From Sinomicrobium weinanense (GTDB lineage: Bacteria > Bacteroidota > Bacteroidia > Flavobacteriales > Flavobacteriaceae), in contig NZ_JAHKRR010000002.1 of NCBI RefSeq assembly GCF_018863395.1, forward strand, positions 735,896 through 799,895: 64,000 nucleotides of DNA. The letters run 5' to 3'. Within the stretch, counting starts at the first letter, position 1. Every line of letters starts with the position of its first letter. The position numbers and the translations under genes were made by a program. Positions 45,118 to 54,286 of this stretch are shown piece by piece. The notes below the pieces were generated by a model, which was not told where the DNA came from, did not search any database, and was given only the letters and a program-made list of their open reading frames with translations.

Positions 45118-46281
45118 TTATTTCAGGATCTGCCTCGAAATAACCACTTTCTGTATCTCGGTTGTACCTTCTCCTATGGTACACAATTTGGAATCCCGGT
45201 AGAATTTTTCCACCGGAAAGTCCTTGATATAACCATACCCCCCGTGTATCTGTACAGCTTCGCTGGCTATCTTTACACAGGCCTCGGAAGCATACATCTT
45301 GGCCATAGCACTCACCTTGGTAATTTCACGGCCTGCATTCTTACCAAATGCCGCCTTGTGCAGTAACAGTTCCGACACCTCGATCTCGGTAGCCATATCC
45401 GCAAGTTTAAAGGATATTCCCTGGAACTCACAAATGGCTTTTCCGAATTGCTTTCTCTCTTTTGAATATTTCAATGCAGCTTCATAAGCTCCCTTGGCAG
45501 TTCCCAGAGACAGTGCCCCGATAGATATCCTTCCACCATCCAGGACTTTCATGGACTGTATAAACCCTTCTCCTACACTCCCCAGCCTGTTAGCATCGGG
45601 GATCCTGCAATTATCAAAAACCAGTTCGGCAGTTTCACTGGCACGCATCCCCAGCTTATCTTCTTTCTTACCACTGGAAAACCCGGGAGTCCCTCTCTCT
45701 ACCGCAAAGGCCGTCATCCCACGGGAATCCCCCTTTTCCCCGGTCCTGACGATCACAACGGCAATATCTCCGCTCCTTCCATGGGTGATAAAGTTTTTAG
45801 CCCCATTAAGCACCCATTCACCTCCTTCTTTTACAGCTGTGGTATTCATACCTCCGGCATCAGACCCCGTATTGTGTTCGGTAAGCCCCCAGGCACCGAT
45901 CCACTGTCCTGTGGCAAGTTTAGGCAGCCATTTCTGTTTTTGTTCTTCGTTAGCAAATTCGAGAATATGATTGGTGCAAAGCGAATTGTGCGCCGCTACG
46001 GAAAGACCTATGGAAGGGTCAACCCTCGATATTTCCTCAATGACCGCTATGTATTCGTGGTAGCCCAGCCCGGAACCTCCGTATTGCTCAGGAACCAAAA
46101 CCCCCATAAACCCCAGTTCCCCGGCTTTTTTGAATAACTCTACGGGGAATGTCTGCTTTTCATCCCACTCCATGACGTGAGGCCTTATAAACTGTTCCGC
46201 AAATTCCCTCGCGGAGGCCTTGACCATTTTCTGGGTCTCAGAATAGTCAAAGTTCATAGTGGTGTTTATATCGATATCCAT
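45118..46281 (-). CDS. Acyl-CoA dehydrogenase, short/medium-chain type
   Basis: A 387-residue flavoprotein: WGLTEHNTGSDAG and ITHGRSGDIAVV form the FAD/substrate region, MKVLDGGRISIGALSLG and QIHGGYGYIKDFP the C-terminal helices. The catalytic base position is Glu in IGEGTTEIQ, as in short-chain (butyryl-CoA type) enzymes. It would oxidise acyl-CoA to enoyl-CoA and pass electrons to ETF. The exact chain length cannot be told. Single gene; ATG at 46281, with ATG at 46257 as an alternative. Confidence 0.92.
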   Translation of the reverse strand: MDIDINTTMNFDYSETQKMVKASAREFAEQFIRPHVMEWDEKQTFPVELFKKAGELGFMGVLVPEQYGGSGLGYHEYIAVIEEISRVDPSIGLSVAAHNSLCTNHILEFANEEQKQKWLPKLATGQWIGAWGLTEHNTGSDAGGMNTTAVKEGGEWVLNGAKNFITHGRSGDIAVVIVRTGEKGDSRGMTAFAVERGTPGFSSGKKEDKLGMRASETAELVFDNCRIPDANRLGSVGEGFIQSMKVLDGGRISIGALSLGTAKGAYEAALKYSKERKQFGKAICEFQGISFKLADMATEIEVSELLLHKAAFGKNAGREITKVSAMAKMYASEACVKIASEAVQIHGGYGYIKDFPVEKFYRDSKLCTIGEGTTEIQKVVISRQILK

Positions 46282-46330
46282 TTAACGTATTATTTAATTA
46301 AATATATGATAATCAAGTTTTAAAGAACAA

Positions 46331-46361
46331 CAAAAATACGACGTTCAAATATATAAAACAA
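46331..46361 (-). promoter_or_regulatory. Promoter of the acyl-CoA dehydrogenase gene
   Basis: TTG (46361-46359), 20 bp, TATTTTTG (46338-46331) on the minus strand. A second exact -7 box, TATATTTG, is at 46353-46346. Confidence 0.5.
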
Positions 46362-46383
46362 GCTGAAAACCCTAAAATAAAGA

Positions 46384-46427
46384 TAAAAAAACAGGAGGCA
46401 GATTTCACAACCTCCTACACTTTTTTT
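46384..46427 (-). terminator. Terminator after the helix-hairpin-helix gene (bidirectional)
   Basis: AGGAGG (46393-46398) and CCTCCT (46411-46416) with T-rich runs on both outer sides. Confidence 0.7.
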
Positions 46428-46550
46428 CTATGGTATAACGACATAATCTGGCAGATATTTTCATACGGCCGGGTCATCCATTCCGAAAATCCGGATGGTC
46501 GTTACCGGCTTCCGTTTTTCTTTCCTTCATACGTATTTTACGCTATGCCA

Positions 46551-47417
46551 TTATTCCGTGGTCAAATATAGTTTAATTCTACGAATTTTTCCCGGAGAGA
46601 AATTTTCAATTTTACGGAGTTCATCTAACGATTTTATCTTTCCCGCCCTACTCCGGTAGGCTATTATCTTCCTTGCCTCTTCGCGGTTCAGGTATGCCAG
46701 GGAGGCCAATTCTTTGAGTGAAATTGAATTGATGTCCAGTTTCTGTATCACGGGTGGTTCGATCACTTCGAAGCGCTGTAAAGCTCTTTTTACAACTGTT
46801 GAATCCAGGCCATACACTTCATAGAGTTGTTCGCTCAGCGAGTATCCGCCGAGCAGGTCCCGGTATTTTACAATACGGGCAGATAGCTTCTCCCCTATTC
46901 CCGGCACACTCCTGAAGTCAGCTTCGACCGCATGGTTCAGGTCCTCTTTTTTAACAGCACTCCCGGCTTCCCGCACATAATCATCTGTCCTTGCTCCTCC
47001 GGATTTTCCCGAAAAAACGGGAAACCGGAAATAAGGAGATATTTTGCGCAACAGCGAATCGGAAACACCGGTTACCTCACCAAATTCTGAGGTTGTATTT
47101 ACAAATTTCCCCGCATTTCTGTACCGGTGCAACCTGTCAATTTCTTCTACGGTCATCCCCAGGACATATCCTTTATAGTCCGAAATATAATTGGGATTAA
47201 AGGGATATACGGTATCCTGACGACCACCTTCAACGGCTTTCAGTGAATCTATCTCTTTCTGAAACCCTTTCAGCACTTCATTTTTTCCGGTCTCCTCCGA
47301 AGGCCCTATAAAACCCAGGCCAAAATAAACGCCCTGCGCCAGTATAATGAGGAACAATAAAAAGAAAATCCCACTTCGCTCTCTTTTGTTGAAACGGAAG
47401 TGGGACAATATCTTCAT
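46551..47417 (-). CDS. Helix-hairpin-helix (ComEA-like) membrane-anchored protein
   Basis: A 288-residue protein with one N-terminal membrane helix (FFLLFLIILAQGVYFGLGF) and at least two helix-hairpin-helix regions: DFRSVPGIGEKLSARIVKYRDLLGG and DINSISLKELASLAYLNREEARKIIAYRS. The arrangement resembles ComEA-type DNA-binding proteins at the cell envelope, but a role in DNA uptake is not shown. The ATG at 47417 follows an in-frame GTG. It is downstream of the MetS-like gene on the same strand. Confidence 0.8.
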   Translation of the reverse strand: MKILSHFRFNKRERSGIFFLLFLIILAQGVYFGLGFIGPSEETGKNEVLKGFQKEIDSLKAVEGGRQDTVYPFNPNYISDYKGYVLGMTVEEIDRLHRYRNAGKFVNTTSEFGEVTGVSDSLLRKISPYFRFPVFSGKSGGARTDDYVREAGSAVKKEDLNHAVEADFRSVPGIGEKLSARIVKYRDLLGGYSLSEQLYEVYGLDSTVVKRALQRFEVIEPPVIQKLDINSISLKELASLAYLNREEARKIIAYRSRAGKIKSLDELRKIENFSPGKIRRIKLYLTTE

Positions 47418-47443
47418 CACGGAATATCTTTTAATGGCACGTA

Positions 47444-47590
47444 CTATTCCCGGGCCTCTTCATCATTTTCCGAAAAGGAATCCGGCTCCTGTTTAGGCGG
47501 AGTGGTCAGTACCCTGTAAAGGAAATAGCCCGCAATACAGGCTACGATGCCCTGGGCCAGTATCATCATTATCAATGCTGTTGTGTTCAT
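47444..47590 (-). CDS. MetS-like small subunit of an NSS-family transporter (48 residues)
   Basis: This short gene encodes one membrane helix starting MNTTALIMMILAQGIVA, then an acidic tail (SENDEEARE). The TTALIMMI start is the signature of MetS, the small partner of the Na+-coupled methionine/alanine transporter MetP described in Corynebacterium. Its ATG overlaps the transporter stop codon by four bases (ATGA), which points to translational coupling. It probably assists assembly or activity of the transporter. The gene is easily missed because of its size. Confidence 0.85.
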   Translation of the reverse strand: MNTTALIMMILAQGIVACIAGYFLYRVLTTPPKQEPDSFSENDEEARE

Positions 47591-49260
47591 ATGCTTGTTA
47601 CCCTCCCTTCTCTAACTCTTTTCTTATAGGACAAATATATCAATCCCAGTATAAATACCAACAAGACCAGTAATAGCCCCCTGGCCATACTCACCCAGAA
47701 CAGGGTATCCTGAAGCTGTTGGACCACTGCCGGGTCCGTAGCGGCAGCTATTTGTTCCTTGAGTCCGGCATTGCTGATCGTTTTTATAATGGACGAATTA
47801 TCCAGCGTCCAGCCATTCCCGGAAAACAGGCTCTTGATATTGCCCGACCAGTCATTGTCTTTGGGTGCAAATACAGTGCCAAGAAAAACCACAATCAGTA
47901 TTACGGGGGTTACGAATTTTATAATGTATTTATACACTTCCGGAATTTTAATATCCGACCCCATATTGATCTCCTTCCAGCCTTTTTTCAAACCGAACAC
48001 CCAGGAGAACAATATGGTTTCCATCATGGCAAAGAGCACCAGGCTCACTGTCCCTGCCCAGTAATCATATTCGTTAAAAACCCCGTAATTGAACAGGAAC
48101 ACGGTAGGCAGTCCCATAATAAGGGTGACCAGGCCAAAGCCTATGGCCCCTTTTTTCCGGTTCCAGTTAAACTCGTCCTGCATAAAGCTCACACAGGGCG
48201 TTCCCATCGCAAGGGAACTGGTTATCCCTGAAAAGAACAGCAACCCGAACCACATGACTCCTGCAACGGCAGCAAACACAGTACCCCATTGCTGGAAAAG
48301 ATAGGGCATGGTCTGAAAGGCCATTCCGAAACCTGCGTTTTCCCTGACCCAGTCCATCCCGAGGTATCCGGCAGCAATAGGTATAACAATAGAACTCCCT
48401 ATCACGACTTCGATAAACTCGTTCATAAAACCTGCTGAAACTGCGTTAAGCGCAATATCATCCTTACTTTTTACATAGGCGGCATAGCAGTGTACGGTCC
48501 CCATCCCTACGGAAAGGGTAAAGAATATCTGCCCGGCAGCAGCCATCCACACTTTCAGGTCGAGTATGGATTCGTATTGCGGTGTCCACAGAAAATTCAG
48601 TCCGTCCCACGCATTGGCATCAGGGAATATTTCAGAAGCGCCGCTTGTTCCCAGGGTAATTCCTCTTATGGCCAGCACTATACCGAAAAGGATCAGCAAA
48701 GGCATTCCGATCTTGGCCACTTTTTCCACACCCTGAAGCCCCTTGGACAGTACATATACATTAATAGACAGGCAGAGAATATAGAAAACAACGGCTTCGA
48801 AAGGGATTCCCGTAGTACTGTGCAGTACATCGGTATAGGAAACGAAAAAGTTAGCCACTTCCGTCTGGTCCATCCCATTGAAGGTGCCTCGCAGGGAGTG
48901 GAGCACATATGACATGGTCCAGGATTCGATATAGGCGTAATATGCAGCTACGGCTATGTTGGTAAATATTCCGAATACACCTATATATTTGAGTATTCTC
49001 CCCTTGGTCATCGTATCGAGGATATAAGGAGTACTGTGGTTACCAAACCTTCCTCCATATCTTCCGGAAGACCATTCTATGAATAGCAGCGGAATTCCCA
49101 TAAGAAGAAAACATACCAGGTATGGTATAATAAAAGCTCCTCCTCCGTTTTCCACTGCCTGTACCGGGAAGCGCAAAAAGTTCCCCAGTCCAACGGCATT
49201 TCCTGCCATGGCAAGAATAAGCCCAATCCTGGATCCCCAGGACTCTTTAGTCTTTGTCAT
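47587..49260 (-). CDS. Sodium-dependent amino acid transporter of the NSS/SNF family
   Basis: A 557-residue protein with about 12 helices. The unwound TM1 sodium and substrate site reads GNAVGLGNFLRFP (near 18-30). TM6 and TM8 regions (FFTLSVGMGTVHCYAAY, FSGITSSLAM) match the family. Together with the coupled MetS-like subunit it resembles MetP, so methionine or a small neutral amino acid is a fair guess. It lies 15 bp after the AGCS symporter gene. Start at ATG 49260; the upstream TTG is less likely. Confidence 0.92.
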   Translation of the reverse strand: MTKTKESWGSRIGLILAMAGNAVGLGNFLRFPVQAVENGGGAFIIPYLVCFLLMGIPLLFIEWSSGRYGGRFGNHSTPYILDTMTKGRILKYIGVFGIFTNIAVAAYYAYIESWTMSYVLHSLRGTFNGMDQTEVANFFVSYTDVLHSTTGIPFEAVVFYILCLSINVYVLSKGLQGVEKVAKIGMPLLILFGIVLAIRGITLGTSGASEIFPDANAWDGLNFLWTPQYESILDLKVWMAAAGQIFFTLSVGMGTVHCYAAYVKSKDDIALNAVSAGFMNEFIEVVIGSSIVIPIAAGYLGMDWVRENAGFGMAFQTMPYLFQQWGTVFAAVAGVMWFGLLFFSGITSSLAMGTPCVSFMQDEFNWNRKKGAIGFGLVTLIMGLPTVFLFNYGVFNEYDYWAGTVSLVLFAMMETILFSWVFGLKKGWKEINMGSDIKIPEVYKYIIKFVTPVILIVVFLGTVFAPKDNDWSGNIKSLFSGNGWTLDNSSIIKTISNAGLKEQIAAATDPAVVQQLQDTLFWVSMARGLLLVLLVFILGLIYLSYKKRVREGRVTSI

Positions 49261-49275
49261 GCTCAACAATAATGT

Positions 49276-51120
49276 TTAATCCTGCTGCTCACCAGCTCTA
49301 ACTGTCGCTTTTACCTGTTTTGGCTTCTTAAAAAGCTCATTCGCCCGTAGCTTGCGTATGTATTCTTTCATATCCTTGCGGACTTCACCAGACATAATAT
49401 ACAATCCGATAATATTAGGCAAGGCCATGGCAAGAAGCATCATATCCGAAAATTCGAGTACGGCACCCAAACTGATCGAAGCCCCCAAAACTACGAACAT
49501 TAAAAATAATATCTTATATACAAGCTCTACCTTTTTACTTTTTCCGAAAAGAAAAGTGGCAGCTCTCATTCCGTAATAAGACCATGAAATAGCTGTTGAG
49601 AAAGCAAAGAGGAATATTGCTATGGCCAGTACGTAAGGGAACCATGAAATAACACTTCCGAAGGCCTGGGAAGTCAGTTGCGCTCCGCCGAGCCCTTCTG
49701 ATTCGTGATAAACCCCCGTAAAGATCAGTACCAAAGCGGTCAGGGTACACACTACTATGGTATCTATAAATGGTTCCAAAAGCCCCACAAACCCTTCAGA
49801 TACCGGATTCCTGGTTTTCACCGTAGAGTGTGCTATGGCGGCAGACCCGACTCCGGCTTCATTAGAAAACGCCCCTCTTCTAAGGCCTTGTATCATAACA
49901 CCGACAAGCCCGCCTTTCAGGGCATCGGCGTTGAAGGCACCGTTAAAAATCTCGGTAAAAGCCTCTCCGACATGACTGATATTCAAAAATATGATCAGCA
50001 AAGCGGATGCCACATAGATCGAAGCCATCACAGGCACCACCTTACTGGTTACCTTGGCTATACTTTTTATACCACCGATGATCACGGCACCGACCATGAT
50101 GGCCATGATAACACCAAACCAGAAACCGTTACCTTCCAAAGCTGGGAACTGCCCCTGCATCTGGTCGAAGGCCTGGTTGGACTGGAACATGTTCCCGGCG
50201 CCAAAGGAAGCACCAATACACAACACTGCAAAGACTACGGCCAGGACTTTACCGAATTTTTCCATGCCACGGACCTTCAGTCCTTTTACCAGGTAGCTCA
50301 TAGGCCCTCCAAAAACCCTTCCGTCTTCTGTTACCTCCCGGTACTTCACTCCAAGAGAACATTCCACGAATTTGGAAGACATGCCCACGAATCCTGCGAG
50401 CATCATCCAAAAGGTAGCTCCGGGGCCTCCCAGGGATATAGCTATGGCCACCCCCGCGATATTTCCCAATCCCACAGTACCGGAAACGGCCGTCGCCAAC
50501 GCCTGGAAATGGGTTACCTGCCCGGGAGCATCGTGTTGGTCGTATTTTCCCCTGGCGAGCTGCAAGGAATGCCTGAAGCCTCTCAGGTTTATGAATCCCA
50601 TACGAAATGTAAAGAATATTCCCCCGATAACAAGCCATATTACAATAAAAGGTACAGCTGCCGTCATAGGATCACCATTGGGGTGCAAAAGCATCTCACC
50701 ATTGTCATCATAAATCACAGGATCGTATATACCCACCGCTGCAAAAGGGTCCCAAAACAAAACGGAACCAATTGCATCTACTATAGGTTGCGTGGTTCCG
50801 TTGAAAATTTCTGTGATGGACTTTGCCGGGATCTTGTATTCCTTAGTGACTGATAGTCCGGCAGCATCTGTGACCGTGACCTCGTATGGGATCCCTTCCG
50901 TAAGTCCGGAGGCCTTGTTCGACGCGAGGGGGGTGTCCTGGTCACTCCATTTATATGTATACGGTTCCTGCCCCCCTTCCACCTGTAATACGATCTGTCC
51001 GTCATTGATCACTTTTGATGGATTCTCCAGGGTTTCCCGTATTGCTAATTCCTGTGAAAATACTGTAAAAGAAGTTAGTGTTAGAAAAATAGAGAGAAAT
51101 TTATTTCTCATAAAATTCAT
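49276..51120 (-). CDS. Alanine/glycine:cation symporter with an N-terminal secreted Ig-like domain
   Basis: The 614-residue protein starts with a signal peptide (FLSIFLTLTSFTVFSQ), then an Ig-like segment (about 25-100, GGQEPYTYKWSDQDTPL, resembling SprB/PKD-type repeats). The AGCS transporter follows (about 105-600) with the family signature ATAVSGTVGLGNIAGVAIAI and GAFSNEAGVGSAAIAH. Most AGCS proteins have no extracytoplasmic domain. The extra part would face the periplasm and might bind substrate or peptidoglycan. The substrate is probably alanine or glycine. It begins the transcript that continues to the NSS transporter. Confidence 0.92.
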   Translation of the reverse strand: MNFMRNKFLSIFLTLTSFTVFSQELAIRETLENPSKVINDGQIVLQVEGGQEPYTYKWSDQDTPLASNKASGLTEGIPYEVTVTDAAGLSVTKEYKIPAKSITEIFNGTTQPIVDAIGSVLFWDPFAAVGIYDPVIYDDNGEMLLHPNGDPMTAAVPFIVIWLVIGGIFFTFRMGFINLRGFRHSLQLARGKYDQHDAPGQVTHFQALATAVSGTVGLGNIAGVAIAISLGGPGATFWMMLAGFVGMSSKFVECSLGVKYREVTEDGRVFGGPMSYLVKGLKVRGMEKFGKVLAVVFAVLCIGASFGAGNMFQSNQAFDQMQGQFPALEGNGFWFGVIMAIMVGAVIIGGIKSIAKVTSKVVPVMASIYVASALLIIFLNISHVGEAFTEIFNGAFNADALKGGLVGVMIQGLRRGAFSNEAGVGSAAIAHSTVKTRNPVSEGFVGLLEPFIDTIVVCTLTALVLIFTGVYHESEGLGGAQLTSQAFGSVISWFPYVLAIAIFLFAFSTAISWSYYGMRAATFLFGKSKKVELVYKILFLMFVVLGASISLGAVLEFSDMMLLAMALPNIIGLYIMSGEVRKDMKEYIRKLRANELFKKPKQVKATVRAGEQQD

Positions 51121-51223
51121 ATGTTTTAAAGATTAGTTTAGATTTAGTTTTATTGTCCGGAGCCGCAACATACTTGCATCGGGCCCAAGGTCTCAGGTTT
51201 AACAAAAGAAGGGGGCAATATCC

Positions 51224-51256
51224 AAAAAAAAAGGGTCTAAATCAAATTTTGACCCT
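51224..51256 (-). terminator. Terminator or attenuator in the AGCS leader
   Basis: On the minus strand AGGGTC (51256-51251) and GACCCT (51237-51232), then eight T residues. It could end transcripts coming from the PspC-like gene, or act as an attenuator about 105 bp upstream of the symporter. The rest of the 51121-51470 gap is AT-rich with nothing else recognised. Confidence 0.7.
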
Positions 51257-51470
51257 GATTTCGTTATTTAATCATCAAAAAAAGTTAAAAAAAATATTAA
51301 AAATGCTTTTTAAAAACATCGTAGAATAATGAAGTGACTTAAACGCTTTTCGTGGGCATTTCTAAAAAAACAGGCTCCTTAAAACAAAGGCCTATAATTA
51401 TGTACTTATAGAGATTTATGGTAACTTATAGTGATTTTTTGTAGTAAGCTGCAAACCACCTTTATTTTAT

Positions 51471-51698
51471 TTAAAGGTCAAAAACGGAAGTTCTCTTGGT
51501 ATAGACCATGTCTTTCAGTTTAAGTACAAAAGCCAGGGTAAGATAAACGCCAAACCATACACCAAAAGTGGCAAAAGACACATATATAAAGAACAACCGT
51601 ACGTTTTTGGCTTTCATCCCGAGCCTGTCGGCAAGACGGGAAGATACGGCAAAACCGTGCTTTTCAAAAAAATACCGGATGTTGTTCAATACTTTCAC
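51471..51698 (-). CDS. PspC-like small membrane protein
   Basis: A 75-residue protein: an amphipathic N-terminus (FEKHGFAVSSRLADRLGMKAKNVRLFFIY) and one membrane helix (about 35-58), typical of the PspC domain. In other bacteria PspC senses envelope stress; here no other psp genes are nearby, so the role is uncertain. It follows the DUF2851 gene on the same strand by 84 bp. Confidence 0.75.
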   Translation of the reverse strand: MKVLNNIRYFFEKHGFAVSSRLADRLGMKAKNVRLFFIYVSFATFGVWFGVYLTLAFVLKLKDMVYTKRTSVFDL

Positions 51699-51782
51699 GG
51701 GGATAAAAATAAAGATAATGTGTCAATTGTCCTATGAGATCATTTGATAATTGATGCATTGGCTTCTTAACTCATTGGCACA

Positions 51783-53060
51783 TTAATTTTTAAGAAGATG
51801 ATGCCCTATAACGCATTCCAGGCATCTGTTTTTGGAACAATAGGTATTGTACAATTGCAGCAGGGCCTGGCTTTCTCCGGCATTTCGGGCTTTTATTCCC
51901 GTTGTGGCAAAACGGTCTGTTACCCTGTTCTTTTCCGGCTTCAGGCTTTCCATGATCTCTAGTATGGCGGCATTCGCATCCCGGCCGGTATGACGGGCAT
52001 AGCAAAATTTCAGAGGGATCACCGTATTGATCATCAGCAGGTCTATAAAGTTCCCGCTAAGGTTTTTCGAACGTTTCTTTCCGGATACCTTACCAAAAAC
52101 ATAGTGGCGGTCCCAGTAAGCAGAAGCCGTACTGTCAAACAGGTCGTAAAATTCACGGATATGGCCTGCTTCCATCGCCGCAGCAAACAGCTTCCCCTGA
52201 TTAACGTAAAGGTTGGCAAGCTGCGACAACCGCAAAGTAGGAAAGTTGGCCGGACGCAGCTTGTGGAACAAAGGACGGATCACACCCGCTCCGGACAATT
52301 GATACTTTTTCTTTAAATAGATATATTCGCTGTGCAATTCCCCGGTATACGAATCCGGGACTTCTGTATTTTCCAGCAACCCGGCCTGGCCAAACAACAG
52401 GGCTTCGAGCTGAAGCAGGTCGCTCCGTACTTTTCTTACCGTATTGTAACTTATGGAATCGGCTATGCTCCTGAAAGACTCCCCATTGACTTTTAACCCG
52501 AAATTTTTTGTCAGATTTTTAAAGAATACGGCTTCCCAATCGTTCCGGGAACTTTCCAGATCTTGAAGAACAGCCAGGGACTTTTGTTCCAGTCTTTCGA
52601 AAAACAACCGTTCGAGGTAATTATCCCGCAAAAACGGGTCTACCTTCCCGATCTCCTTCTCACAATTTATAAAATCATAACTCCCTTTCAGCAAGCTGGT
52701 ATAATTGCGCCAAACCCCTTCAGGGACTACCGCTTTCAGTTCCAGTGCCGGAATAGCGGAATTGTCTTTCCGGAAAACGGGCATATCGTCTTCCCAAACC
52801 ACATGAAGCACCACATTGTCATAGGCCATATCCTTTTCGTGATGATGTACATACCAGTCTGAAGACTTCAGATGGATCTCCACATTGCCCGCCCATAATT
52901 GTCCGCCTATCCGGAGTTTAGCGTTAAAGAAATCGGGACCGGAGCTGCCATTGTGCTGTCCCGTGGCTATCACCTCTACCTTCTCCCGTGAAGAGGTGTA
53001 TAGCTCTTCCCTGTGGAATTTTTGAAATTTCCACAGGTAGTGCAAAAAGTCTTCCTTCAT
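51783..53060 (-). CDS. DUF2851 family protein
   Basis: A 425-residue protein starting MKEDFLHYLWKFQKFHREEL, with GPDFFNAKLRIGGQLWAGNVEIHLKSSDWYVHHHEKD: a conserved Asp/Glu/Lys/His set that resembles a restriction-endonuclease-like core. The end has a cysteine pair (CSKNRCLEC) that may bind metal. Widely found in Bacteroidota, function unknown. A nuclease role is only an inference from the PD-(D/E)xK-like pattern (GPDFFNA...EIHLK). Confidence 0.85.
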   Translation of the reverse strand: MKEDFLHYLWKFQKFHREELYTSSREKVEVIATGQHNGSSGPDFFNAKLRIGGQLWAGNVEIHLKSSDWYVHHHEKDMAYDNVVLHVVWEDDMPVFRKDNSAIPALELKAVVPEGVWRNYTSLLKGSYDFINCEKEIGKVDPFLRDNYLERLFFERLEQKSLAVLQDLESSRNDWEAVFFKNLTKNFGLKVNGESFRSIADSISYNTVRKVRSDLLQLEALLFGQAGLLENTEVPDSYTGELHSEYIYLKKKYQLSGAGVIRPLFHKLRPANFPTLRLSQLANLYVNQGKLFAAAMEAGHIREFYDLFDSTASAYWDRHYVFGKVSGKKRSKNLSGNFIDLLMINTVIPLKFCYARHTGRDANAAILEIMESLKPEKNRVTDRFATTGIKARNAGESQALLQLYNTYCSKNRCLECVIGHHLLKN

Positions 53061-53314
53061 ACCTTAAGTAAATACTGATTTATAAAGATCACGAACCAGG
53101 CAGCGTAGTTTAATTTGTTCGTAATCAGGTATAAATGTAAAGAATAAGGAAGGATTATACAAAAAATGGATTGACAGGAGATCGAATAAAGGTTAATGAA
53201 GATTGAATGCGGAATTTATTTTACCGCAAGTACATAAGGAGCAGCATAGGAATTAAAGGCATAGCCCATAACTCCAGGTGTTTTACGACCTACCCTATAA
53301 ATCCGTAAAAAAAG

Positions 53315-53360
53315 TTGTGTATTAAGAATTAAAAATTAACTTTGTATTTCAAAGTACTTT
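53315..53360 (+). promoter_or_regulatory. Promoter and palindromic operator of the membrane protein-regulator-creD operon
   Basis: TTG (53315-53317), 19 bp, TAACTTTG (53337-53344): a perfect Bacteroidota promoter. Immediately after it, at the predicted start, is the palindrome AAAGTACTTT (53351-53360), which extends to TTT-C-AAAGTACTTT-A-AAA. The same sequence recurs before creD. The rest of the 53061-53314 gap is AT-rich and empty. Confidence 0.75.
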
Positions 53361-53364
53361 AAAA

Positions 53365-53973
53365 ATGGACTCGAAAAAATACCTGGAGGACCTCAGTGAA
53401 ATAAAGGACCTGATGCAAAAGTCCTCCCGCTGTATATCCCTTAGTGGCCTGTCTGGTATACTCGCGGGGGTTTACGCCCTGATCGGGGCTGCAGTTGCCT
53501 ATATACTGGTCACCAATTCCGGGAGCCCATACCTTATTCTCGACGGATATATTTTCCGGCTCGTACTCCTCGACCTGTTCCTTGTTGCGTTTCTCAGCAT
53601 TGCTACCGCCATTTTTCTAAGCACCCGCAAAGCCCGGAAAAACGGAGAGAAAATCTGGGATACCTCCTCACGGCGACTCGTAATCAATTTTCTGATCCCG
53701 CTCGTGGCCGGGGGGCTTTATATTCTCATCATACTCGATCAGCAGAAATACGGGCAAACAGGGGCACTGATGCTTATATTTTACGGACTGGCCCTGGTCA
53801 ATGCCTCCAAATACAGTTTAGGCGACATCCGGTACCTGGGCTATACGGAGATCCTGCTAGGGCTTATCGCTGCACTGTTTCCCGGTTACGGGTTCTGGTT
53901 ATGGGTCATCGGGTTCGGTATTATGCACATCGTTTACGGGGCTTTCATGTATTTTAAATACGACAGGATATAG
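53365..53973 (+). CDS. Integral membrane protein of unknown function
   Basis: A 202-residue protein with a short soluble start (DSKKYLEDLSEIKDLMQKSSR) and six probable helices. It has no known active site. In Bacteroidota, similar proteins precede a winged-helix regulator and CreD, as here, so it probably belongs to an envelope-stress module. It lies 3 bp before the regulator gene, with no room for a separate promoter. Confidence 0.75.
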   Translation: MDSKKYLEDLSEIKDLMQKSSRCISLSGLSGILAGVYALIGAAVAYILVTNSGSPYLILDGYIFRLVLLDLFLVAFLSIATAIFLSTRKARKNGEKIWDTSSRRLVINFLIPLVAGGLYILIILDQQKYGQTGALMLIFYGLALVNASKYSLGDIRYLGYTEILLGLIAALFPGYGFWLWVIGFGIMHIVYGAFMYFKYDRI

Positions 53974-53976
53974 GTT

Positions 53977-54273
53977 TTGGGGATTATAAATAACATAAAC
54001 AAGGCATTTGATCACCGTGTCCGACTGGGCATTATGTCTGTATTGATGGTCAATGAATATGCAGATTTCAAAATGCTGAAAGAACTGCTCGACATTACCG
54101 ACGGCAACCTCGCCAGCCATGCCAAAGCCCTGGAGCAGGCCGGATATATTGTCGTCGAAAAAAGATTTATCGGCAAAAAGCCCAACACCCGCTACAAAGT
54201 CACCTCACCCGGAAGAAAAGCCTTTAAGGAACACCTCAGCGCCCTGGAACACCTCATAAACAGGAGCGAATAA
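53977..54273 (+). CDS. Winged-helix transcriptional regulator (HTH_34-like)
   Basis: A 98-residue winged helix: helix-turn-helix at about 18-60 (FKMLKELLDITDGNLASHAKALEQAGYI) and a wing with GKKPNTRYKVTSPGRKAF. It starts with TTG; the family motif FDHRVRLGIMSVL lies just after, so a later ATG would cut into the fold. It is the probable repressor acting at the two AAAGTACTTT palindromes, one before its own operon and one before creD. No ligand domain is present. Confidence 0.85.
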   Translation: MGIINNINKAFDHRVRLGIMSVLMVNEYADFKMLKELLDITDGNLASHAKALEQAGYIVVEKRFIGKKPNTRYKVTSPGRKAFKEHLSALEHLINRSE

Positions 54274-54286
54274 TTTTTTTATTCAT

